From the NCBI GenBank assembly GCA_964019695.1, contig OZ026526.1:13785754-13849753 (forward strand): 64,000 bases of DNA, in the 5' to 3' direction. Made by a program: the position numbers and the translations under genes. The stretch's first letter is position 1, and the number at the start of each line of letters is the position of its first letter. This document shows positions 38,601-50,600 of the stretch, one piece after another. The DNA is from Loripinus fragilis. Lineage: Eukaryota; Mollusca; Bivalvia; Lucinida; Lucinidae. Under the pieces are notes generated by a model. It was not told where the DNA came from. It was given only the letters and a program-made list of their open reading frames with translations, and searched no databases.

Positions 38601-41600
38601 AGTTGTAAATATTTTCTTACGCATCAGTTGAAACATATGTTTTGGGTGCTCAAAAGAACCATCTCATTGAGGCGGTTCTTTCGGGTACCCACAACATATG
38701 TTTTGGTTGAGAAATAAGAAAATTAATTTTTTGGTACACACTCTTAACCAGGCCTATACGAATGATCAGATTCAAATAAGAACAATATACGGCTGTGTGT
38801 ATAAGGTACTAAATTCAACTTAAGTTTCACACAGTAAGATGACCATAATTCTATTGTAAGGCATTATCAAGAAATTCTCATATTTCTTTTACAACGAAAA
38901 TCTCTTTGCAAACTTATAACAATTATTTGGGCCAAACTGATTTCGCTCTGGCAGCATTTATTTACTTTTACCGTGAATGAAGATTTCATTAAGTGTTATT
39001 TCACATTTCTTTGCCTTACTTTCATGAGAAGCTGTCTGTTCTGGTGCAGTGTTGTGCCTAGGTCAAGATTTCAGGGGGCACAGATGTCCCTCTACCTGAA
39101 TTTCAGGGGGACATTTACAAATTCTGGGGGACACACAAAATCTTTCAAAATTTTGCCTGTTAAATTGAATAGTTATCCAGAAATTTCTGTTCATTTTTTA
39201 TTTAAATCTGAGCTTGATGTAGATAGTTTTGGCTCGAGAAGGGGTGTAGATGAAAGTGAAGTAGTTTCTGCCATTGCCATAGTTTTGAATTCACCAGCAA
39301 ATTTACTATTTCTATATTAAATGAAAAAAGTCAATAAGCAATGCTTATTAGATACCCCCCGCACAGTAAGAGTCAGTGAAAAAAATTGGCAAGTTATAGT
39401 TCGAACAAGAAGACCTTAGTTTTGATAAGAAGATTTCAGTAGAATCTGTGCAAACAAAAATTATAAACTCCTTCATGCATATGTTCAATGTGTCTACATT
39501 GTATCCGCAAAGTATCAAATTGCTCCATCAAAAGCTGTAGTAGGAGTTGATCGGCCCATAAAGGCACTATCCATGCATATACAAAAGCCATATAAGGGAA
39601 TAATTGTCTAAGTTCTCACAGTTGTCATTTTGTCAAAATTATTTTTTGTAAACCAAAATCCTTCATGCATATGTTCAATGTGTCTGCATTGTATCAGCAA
39701 AGTATCAAATTGTTCCATCAAAAGCTGTAGTAGGAGTTGATCAGCCCATGAAGGCACCATCTATGCATATACAAAAGCCTAATAAGGGAAAAATTGTCTA
39801 AGTTCTCACAGCTGTCATTTCGTCAAAAATTATTTTTCTGAACAAAACTCCTTCATGCATATGTTCCATGTGTTTAAATTGTACAGGCAAAGTCTCAAAT
39901 TGTTCCATCAAAAGCTGTGGTAGGAGTTGATCGGCCCATGAAGGCACCATCTATGCATATACAAAAGCCTTATTAGGGAGAATTGTCTAAGTTCTCACAG
40001 CTGTCATTTTTTCAAAAAATATTTTTTCTAAACCAAACTTCTTCATGCATATGTTAAATGTGTCTACATTGTATAGGCAAAGTATCAAATTGCTCCATAA
40101 AAAGCTGTGGTAGGAGTTGATCGGCCCATAAAGGCACTGTCTATGCATATACAAACACCTTATTAGGGAAAAATTATTTTTTGTAAACCAAAATCCTTCA
40201 TGCATATGTTCAATGTGTCTGTATTGTATCGGCAAAGTATCAAATTGTTCCATCAAAAGCTGTAGTAGGAGTTGATCAGCCCATGAAGGCACCATCTATG
40301 CATATACAAAAGCCTAATCAGGGAAAAATTGTCTAAGTTCTCTCAGCTGTCATTTCGTCAAAAATTATTTTTTCTGAACAAAACTCCTTCATGCATATGT
40401 TCCATGTGTTTAAATTGTACAGGCAAAGTATCAAATTGTTCCATCAAAAGCTGTGGTAGGAGTTGATCGGCCCATGAAGGCACCATCTATGCATATACAA
40501 AAGCCTTATTAGGGAGAATTGTCTAAGTTCTCACAGCTGTCATTTTTTCAAAAAATATTTTTTCTAAACCAAACTTCTTCATGCATATGTTAAATGTGTC
40601 TACATTGTATAGGCAAAGTATCAAATTGCTCCATAAAAAGCTGTGGTAGGAGTTGATCGGTCCATAAAGGCACTGTCTATGCATATACAAACACCTTATT
40701 AGGGAAAAAACAGCTGTCATTTTGTCAAAAATTATCTTTTCTGAACTAAACTCCTTCATGCATATGTTCAATGTGTCTACATTGTATAGGAAAAGTATCA
40801 AATTGTTCCATCGAAAGCTGTGGTAGGAGTTGATTGGCCCCTATATGGCCTATAATAGCATAAGCACAAAGCACTATATTAAAAGCCATTTAGAACTACA
40901 AAGGGAAATAACTCTAATAGAATTGGCCCCTAGCCCTTACTTTTTTGTCTCAAGTATTTGTCTTGCATATATGAACATGTTTGCAAGGTTTGATGAAAAT
41001 CCAGCAATGACTCTTCCAGTTATTAAGGACTAGAGGACCTGAAGGTCCTGAGGCGCTCACCTGATCTTCTTAATAATGTTAAAATGGGTCAAGGTAAACT
41101 ACAGCTTATAATGGAACAAATTTTGTTTTTACCATATACAGTTTGGTCAAGTGACCTAAACAATCTAATGAATAATCCATCAAACAGACCAGTGATTTCT
41201 GAGAAAAGATGTTTAGATAGGTATGTGGCAGTCCAAATGAGTGGCCTTGGATAAAAGGTCACAGGTCAGCTTAATTAACCATTGTCTCAATAGTTTAACT
41301 TTAATGAATTCAGCTCAGTTATAGAAAATGAACATTTTAAGATTTTCTCCATATAAATGCATTTTGGAATCAAATTTGACCTTGCCATCAAGTAAGTCAA
41401 GGTCAACCTAGATTCATCATTTGTGCTAACCTGGTAGGGCCCACATCCCCAATCCTACATACCAGGTCCCAAAGCCAATGGCCTTTTGGTTCCAGAGAAG
41501 AAGAGATTTAAAGAGTTTTTACCATATATGGGCATGGTGGCCATGTTAGTCATGTGACCATAACAATTTGTATAAGTTTTGGCTAACCAATCATATGAAA

Positions 41601-44600
41601 TTTGGTTTCAATTGGCCAAGAATTGTCTGAGAAAACTATGTTTTAATATGTTGATGGCCACCTTTGCTGAAAGGTCAAAGATCAACGTTGACATTTGAAA
41701 CCTATTTATAGCCACTAGATTGAACATATCAAGTGAGAATAATGACTTTGGCTTCCACAGTATTCAAAAAATCAACTTTTCAATATAATTTTCCATTCAA
41801 ATGCATTAGGAAGCAAACTTGACCTTGACGTTAAGTAGGTCAAGGTCATCCTAGGATCATCATTTGAACAAACTTGGTAGGCCCCACATCCCCAATACTA
41901 CATACCAAGTCTCAAGGTCACTGGCCTTCTGGTTCTGGAGAAGAAGATTTTTAAAAGGTTTTTACCATATATGGGCGTGGCGGCCATCTTTGTCATGTGA
42001 CCAAAATTTTTTGTATAAATTTTGGCTGACTTATCATAAGTAGTCTTCATATGAAATTTGAGCTCAATTGGGCCAATGGTTTGTGAGGAAACTATGTTTT
42101 AATATATTGATGGGACCACAATATGAGCGACCTTGGCTGAAAGGGCAAAGGTCAACCTTGACCTTTGAAACTTATTTATAGCCATTGTCTCATTAGTTTC
42201 AACATATCAAGTAAGAATAATCACTTTGGCTTTCACAGTATTCAAAAAATCAACTTTTCAAAAAAATTCCCATTTAAATCTATTAGGAAGCAAATTTGAC
42301 CTTGACGTTAAGTAGGTCAAGGTCAACCTAGGATCATTGTTTGAACAAACTTGGTAGGCCCCACATCCCTGATGCTACATACCAAGTCCCAAGGTCATCG
42401 GCCTTCTGGTTCTGGAGAAGAAGATTTTTAAAGGGTTTTTACCATATATGGGCATGGCGGCCATCTTGGTCATGTGACCAGGAACATTTGTATAAACTTT
42501 CATTCCCCCATCCTAATGAGTCTCCATATGAAATTTGAGTTCAATTGGCCCAGTGGTTTCAGAGGAGAAGATGTTTGAAAATGTTGACGGACGGACGACG
42601 GACGGACGACGGACGGACGGACGGACGGACGACGGAGTCACTGGTATACTAATAGCTCACCTCGGAGCCTTCGGCTCAGGTGAGCTAAAAAAGCACTATA
42701 TTAAAAGCCATTTAGAACTACAAAGGGAAATAACTCTAATAGAATTGGCCCCTAGCCCTTACTTTTTTGTCTAAAATATTTGTCTTGCATATATGAACAT
42801 GTTTGCAAGGTTTGATGAAAATCCAGCAATGACTCTTCGAGTTATTAAGGAAACAAAGCGTTACGGACGGACGGACGGACGCACGGACGGACGGACGCAC
42901 GGACGGACGGATGGACACACGGACAACGTGAAAACAGTATACCCCCTACAAACAAAGTTTGCGGGGGGTATAAATAGCTTTTTCTGGCCTTCTGCTAAAT
43001 GAAATTCGGTTTTCCGCCATTGTTGTTGTATTCTTCCTTCTTCTTTTCTATGCCTTTTTAAGGTACATCCGGATGTCCAGTAGAACAGACTTACTTAAGT
43101 CAAGAGGGAGATCAAGCATTGGACTGATTGAGAAATCAATATCCAATGCGACATTTATCATAGACAAATACCATGTGCACAGTCTAAATTGTGCTATTTA
43201 ATTCGCTTTGTTAGGTTACATTTTATACAGAAATGGTAATAAACAGCGAAAAAATAAGCAGATTTTCAAGGTGTACCCTTAGGCCCGCAATGCCGCGCTC
43301 TAGGCACAACACTGTGGTGGCAAAACTGAAAACTGATCTGTGTCTACTCTGTTTCCTTTTTAGGGGTATCAGTAACTGATGTGTAAAATACAAAGATAAA
43401 TCTAGAAATGCATGTCCTACCTTGCTAAATTCTCCACCAAGAGTGGTCAGAAGTCCATCTGAGTACCTTGCTGCATGAAACATGTGTTTAGATTCTACAG
43501 GGAAACTCTCCCTCTTCTGTACATCAGCTTATAGAAATAGAAAGGCCATAGGTTTAAACAAAAAATTTCAGTGTAAAGTGTAAATATTTTCTTTCCCATC
43601 AGTTTTAACATATGTTTGGTGCTGTCTCATTGAGTACCCACAACATATGTTTTGGTTGAGAAATAAGAAATAAAGTTTTCCTTAAGCACTCTTAACTTAA
43701 GGCCTGAAGGCAGGATCATAGGTCAGGATATAGAAATATTTCAAGTGTAAAATTACAATTATTTTATTACCCACCAATTTAAACATGTGTTTTGGAGATG
43801 GTTCTTTTGAGTACCCACAATATATACAGTAAAACCTGTGTTAAACGGCCACTCTCAAAAAGACCAAAAAATGGCTTTCAACATGTTTAAGACCAATTAT
43901 CGCTTAATGCAGGTCAAAAGTATTGCAAGTTGAGCATTCTGCAATACTTTCTACCTTCATTAAGCTACCAAATATTATTAAGATCTTTGTTTTGTCTGTT
44001 TTTGAGTGGCCGTTTTACACAGATTTTACTGTATGTTTTGTTTGAGAAAAAATAATTTGCAATTATGCACTCTAACATGGAGGCCTAAGCATAATTTTTC
44101 ACAAAAAAAATAAACAGGTTGTGAGTTAGTATGGGAATTTTGTACTTATCACAGGCTCAATTCAGCTACCAAGGTTCTGGCCTTAGCCGCCATATATCTA
44201 CCATTCTGACCAATCACAATGAGCTAAAGGTAGTGCACATGAGAAGGAGACTTACCACATATCTGATTAGCAATGGCAATGATGCTAGACAACATCTCAC
44301 CAGATCATTTGATAGCTGCATAAAAAGTATGAAAGTTCTGACCAAAGTCAAGCCATCTACCCCTATTAGAAAGCTGCTAATGCCTATAGATAGATCTAGA
44401 GAGAAAAAAGATGCAATCGTCTTATGTTGGACTGTTCAAAGCTCTCATGAAATTTTGACTGCATTTGTGCTGATAACCTTTGCAAAAGTTTGTACCCAGA
44501 TCAGGTCCTAGAAAATGGACCTGATCTGGATGTAAACTGTTTGACACTCTGAGTATAATTACTGAAATATCTTTTTTGGAAATAGTTAATTTGACAAATA

Positions 44601-47600
44601 TCGGCAGACTAAAAAAATCATGATAAAATTACCCATCATGCATAGAATAAAACTCTTCATACCACCCTTACCAACTTTAGCACGAAATATTGTCTACACT
44701 GATGTTGGTGGTATAAAATAGTTATACCATGGCTTGTCCGCCTGTACATAAGATAATCCACTCGCTAAAGCTCGTGGATTATCTCCACGTACAGGCGGAC
44801 AAGGCATGGTATAACTATTACAAATCCTCCTAGAACATTTAAAACTCACCCATGATTCCCTGCATTGTCATTTGCACCATACACGCCTCGACCAGACTAG
44901 CTGCGCTATGACTACTGTTCTCTTTCTCGAGTTGGAAGATGGTAGATGGATGAGTAGCTTCTATTTGTTTGACTTGCTTGTGAGGATCTAGATGCTCAAC
45001 TAGGGTGGGGTCGAATGAGTCTGATCCGGGCACCTGAGAACTGGTACCCGGACAGAAAGCATGTAAACTCTTGCCTGATATACCTGGAAAATATGATTAT
45101 CCATTTTCAAACCATCACAGGTTATAATTTTGGAAAATTCTTGATCTAAATAAAAGATATTTTTACTGTTGAGTTTTTACTGTTGAATCACTTGACTGCA
45201 GCAGCTAATTCTGCATTTCTTTTAATTCAATAATTATTAACAGTGATATAATTAAATACAGGGGACAAAAATTCCACTAGTCCACTCGTAATTACGAGTG
45301 AAATCTACAATGGACGAGTAATTCTTGAATTCTTCTCAAGCACTCGTCCTTTGGGAAGAAAATTTATCAAGGAAGTCATATTACATATTACTCCCTTAAG
45401 TTCTGTATTGCATACGCTTTTAAAGGACAAGTGCATGTGTTTGCAGGATGAGTGAAAACTGTGAGTCACTCGTCCTGCAGGACAAGTGCAATATTGAAAT
45501 ATTTTTGTCCCTTGGAATAATGTGATAAGTAACATTTAATGTTTTTCATAAACTGTTTTTTAAAATACCCAATCATGTCCCTATTCACAAAAAATACAAA
45601 AATACAGAAAAAACTGGACCTTCTTCCCAAAAAGACCAAAAAATAACAAGTTTACCAGTATGTTGAAAACATGCATTTTACATTGTCCCTTATCTAAAAC
45701 CTTCTTATCTGATATGTTGCCAGAACTAATCCAAAACACTTGGGTGGCATAAGAAGTAATAAAAGAAGCACAATATATAGATAGTTTTACAAAGGAATTA
45801 CCATGAAAATGGTTTCTACTTTAAGGCTAATCTTAAAAAAATGTTTGTTTCCCCTTACCCGGCCCTGTTTTACGGGTATGGGTAGGTCGGTTTTAACTTC
45901 TCAAATTGGATACCCATTAAACTTAATTGTATACAGTAAAACCTGTCTTAAGGGGCCACTCCAAAAAATACAAAAAATTGTTTTTTCAAGACCGATTATC
46001 GCATAATGCAGGTCAAGTATTGCAGAATGCTCCTAGGAAGCATTCTGCAATACTTTCGACCTGCATTTAGCGCCTATTTGTCTTAGCGTCCTTTGTTGTG
46101 TATATCTTTGAGTGGCCCTTTTAGGCAGGGTTTACTGTATAGTCCTACTATAGGCAATAAAATTAAATACACAATTTACAATTTGCTAAGATAACATTGT
46201 TTACATTGGACAATTCTAAATTCTCTAAGTTTGTAATGAAATTAAAAAAAAAAATCTTGACCTAAAATTGAAATAATTTTTTTTGAGCAGGCCCTTTTTA
46301 GGGTCGGTCGGGTAAGGGGGAAAAAATACAATTTTAATTTAGGCCTAAATGGTAATTTTCCTACAGCTCCTTTGTAAACTAAAGAGCTATAACACTTACC
46401 CAAAGAAGCTGCTCTTTTTGTTGATAACCTGCACCTTTTTATGCCCCTCACGTAATATCCTCTTCTCTGACATGTTGCCAGAACTAATCCAAAACATTTT
46501 GGCGGCACCAACGGTGACAACACAAGAAATATTTCACTCTTAGTAGTAGCAGTTAATGTGGCCAGGGGTCTGTGCACATGTTCTGACTGCACCGAAGGCT
46601 TTTCCTTATCCGAAGCATCAGCAAATGATACTTTCTTTGATTTACGACCTTTCGGACTGCCGGTTCTTAAAGTTTCTTTTCTTGTGTAGGGTGTACCTAC
46701 ATCTATCACATTGCCTGGTGGGACCCTACCACCAAACCACCTCGCTAACTCCTGCTGAACACGGGTGCTATTCCTCGGACAAAACAACAAACATTCATCC
46801 CTTGAGTCTCCACCGTAAAGAGCACAAAGAGAATTGGGATCCGTCCTGCGAGCGAGAGCCGGATCTGACGGCCCAACAGCATCCAGCCAGATTGACCTCG
46901 CCAATGTTCCTCGTAAACAGATAGCCAACACAGGTCCAATCTTATTAAGTAGATCCACCTCAGATTGTGCCTCTGAATTGTCAGGTTTTGAAACACCGAT
47001 TAACTCCGGAGTCGGGTACACTAGCCTCGCCCCAGCCAAGTCAAGTCCTTCCTGTAATACTCGATTAAACAGTCCCATCATTGATCTGGGATCCTGGAAT
47101 ATTTTCTTATACACAAGAGACATAGTGTTCTGAACATCGTAAGTCACATCTTTATCATTAATATCCTGATCAAGACGACTTTCATCGCTATCAACAGTCT
47201 GCCAGAAAAATCCTATGGCCGTGTTGAACACTTTTGATGCCGCCTGATTGTCCGGACTGACCTCTATGAAAGTTGACAGAGGTTTTGTTGTGATATTGGG
47301 GAGTGGAGGTCTGTAGGCATAGCTCGTCTCGCTGTTATCTGAGCTGGGTGGTCGGACATCTGTAGACACCATGTCCTGTAGCCAAGGACAGACACTGTGT
47401 AGGGTATTTGTGGACAAGAACTTAGCCATGTGCTGATGGAAGGCGGATGTTCCTTTAATTTCATCTTTAGACTGAAATATACAATAAATGAGCCGCGACA
47501 TGTGATTTCCAACAATGTGGCATTTTGACAAGTGTAGATTCAAACGAGCCTGTGCAGCCTCCTTTTAAGCTTAGAAACCTCAAATGAGGTTCCGTCAGTA

Positions 47601-50600
47601 GTTTAATAGTCATAGAACATTTAAAGCAACCAGCAAAGGCTCTGATCAGTCTGCGTGTATGTGCAGGCTGGTCTGATTTTTATGGAAAATTATTATTCTT
47701 ATTTCTCAACCAAAACATATGTTGTGGATACTCAAAAGAACCATCTCAATAACACGATTCTCTTGAGCACCCAAAACACATGTTTAAACTGATGGGAAAG
47801 AAAATAATTACAATTATAAGCTAAAAATTTCCTAATCTGGACCTATGAGATCACACACAAAAATTCAGCCAACTACTTGTTATGTAAATTTGCAAGCTTT
47901 TTTTCTGTAAACTTTAGAATTTTTTAAAAAAAAATAAATACCTTTCAGGAATACCATCAGAGTGTCAAACAACTTGATCTGGGTCAAAACTGTTTGTAGA
48001 GCTAATCAGCTCACTAGTGGGGAAAGGTTTTTTGTGCTGATTGTTTACATGCCAGTCAACAATTTTTCAGTCATATGACATTGTTGGGATGATATCCTGT
48101 CTTCCTTGGTTGAACCAGAACTAAGTGAGGAAAGACTAAATGAAGTTGTTTCTTTAGATTTCTTGGTTCTAGCCTTGGCTGAAACAGATTTGTTTCAGTT
48201 TGTTCCATAGGTGTGACAGCCACCCTAAAGTACTATACAGTTTATCAATGCAAAACAGTCATTGAAGACAATCAGGCTTGGTGGATAGTTGTAAACTATT
48301 ATTCTTATTTATCAACCAAAACATATATTGTGGGGGGAGTGCAGTGGCTCAGTGGTAGAGTGCTTGACTCGAGACCGAGGGGCTGCAGGTTTGAGCCTCA
48401 CCGGCGTCACTGCGTTATGTCCTTGAGCAAGACACATTAATCCTAGCTTAGTACTGGTTCAGCCCAGGAAGACCTGTACGTACATAACTGAAAGATTGTT
48501 GATGGGAAGTAAAGAATCAAATCAAACAAATCAAACAATATATTGTGGGTGCTCAAAACAACCATCTCATTGAGACGGTTCTTTTGAGCACCCAAAATAT
48601 ATGTTTAAACAAATGGGTAAGAAAATAATAGGCTAAATAGCAATTTTATACTCAAAATTTTGCTTAATTGGACCTACGTGTATTACCTTAGACTTCTTGA
48701 CCTTAGCCTTGGCTGGTATGAATTTGGCGTCAAACTGCTCCACAGGAGTAACAGCAACCATTAAGTACAGTTTATCAGTTATTGAAGATATGATATTCAG
48801 GCTTGGTGCATAGTTGTGAATTTTTATTCTTGTTTCTAAACCAAAACATATATTGTGGGTGCTCAAAAGAACCATCTGAGACGGTTCTTTTGAGCACCCA
48901 AAATATGTTTAAAGAGACTAGGTCTGTAACTATAAACATTTTTGGAAAATTTGTATTTTCTTTTTAAATAATTTGTAACAATAGAATTAAGTTAATTTTT
49001 CACAATAAATATGTTCAGTACAGCTGAAAACTGCATGGAATAGTGAATTTTCTTATGAAAACAGGTGATTTTTCTCCTGTTAGGAATTATTTACGTCCCT
49101 CCAATAATTATAGACAGTTGATTTTAAACATAAATGCTGTTGTTTTGATAGTGATAATTTGTTAAGATTTACGAAAATGGTAAAATGTTTGCCTGAATTT
49201 GAGTATTTTTACTGTATTCTTGAAAAATAACAACTTTATTTCCAAAATTAGAAGATAAAAAGTTACACACTATGCAGCTTTAAACTGATGGGTAAGAAAA
49301 TAATAGCAATTTTACACTCAAAATTTTGCTTAATTAGACCTATGGATATTACCTTAGATTTCTTAACTTTTGCCTTGGTTGGTATAGATTTGGCGTCAAA
49401 CTGTTCCACAGGAGTGACAGCCACCATTATGTAAATTTTTATCAATTCAAAACAGTCAATGAAGATATTCAGGCTTGGTGCATAGTTGTAAATTATTATC
49501 ATTATTCTTATTTCTCAACTAAAACATATATTGTGGGTGCTCAAAAGATCTGTCTCGACGAGACAGTTCTTTTGAACATCCAAAATATATGTTTAAACTG
49601 ATAAGTAAGAAAATAATAGCATTTTTGCACTTAAAATTTTGCTTAAATGGATCGATCATTATTTGGATATTACCTTCGACTTTAGCCTTGGCTGGTATAG
49701 ATTTGGCGTCAAACTGTTCCAAAAGTGTGACGGCTACCATTAAGTACAGTTTATCCATGCAAAACAATCATTATAGATATTCAGGCTTGGTGCATAGATG
49801 TAAATTATTATTCTTATTTCTCAACCAAAACATATATTGTGGGTGCTGAAAAGAACCGTCTCATAGAGACGGTTCTTTGGAGCACCCAAAATATGTGTTT
49901 AAACTAATGGGTATAAGTAATTAATAGTAATATAATAGTAATTTTACACTCACAAATTTGCTTAGAATTTAATAAATGGACCTATACTTGGGTATTACCT
50001 TAGACTTCTTGACTTTAGCCTTGGCCGGTATAGATTTGGCGTCAAACTGTTCCACAGGAGTAACTGCCACCATTAAGTACAGCTTATCGTCCATCAACAT
50101 CTGCTGACAGCCAATCACATAGAAAGGCAGCATCCAAGGGGAGGTAATATCAGCACTATTCTGCTCCTGCAGGTACGCAAAGTTCTGCGGCACAAGTGAG
50201 AGCAGCCAGGTCAGCAGGGTGGTGTAACTGGCGGAGAGTCCAACTCCTGCAATCAAAATATGATGGAATATTTTGTAGTCTTAAATGTAAATCCTAAAAG
50301 TGCCCCCTAAAATCTTTATCAAAACAAACAGGCTAAGCCTGTAAAACCTCGAATTTCATGTGGATTATCTAATCTAATTACAGTTGATTTGATGACTCTC
50401 GTAAATTCAGTCTGCAGGACTAGAGGTTTTAATTCGAATTATCATTACTTTTAAATTATAGGAAGGTAGTCTAAGACATAAAATATATCAAACCAAATTT
50501 TTTTTATTATATTCATTTGTCCTTCTTCTATTAGGAGACGTTTCTTTTACACACCCAAAACATATGTTATCATAGACAGTTATTAAAATAGACCAAGAAT

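Noticed and set aside
39987..40801. Minus-strand ORFs of about 100 codons with SLIRCLYMHRQCLYG repeats
   Set aside because: They come from the tandem monomers of the pearl-like element and repeat with them.
46242..46399. Extension of the exon 6 frame to codon 433
   Set aside because: The reading continues past a consensus donor (TTGG|GTAAGTG) into non-conserved sequence; exon 7 joins in phase at the donor.
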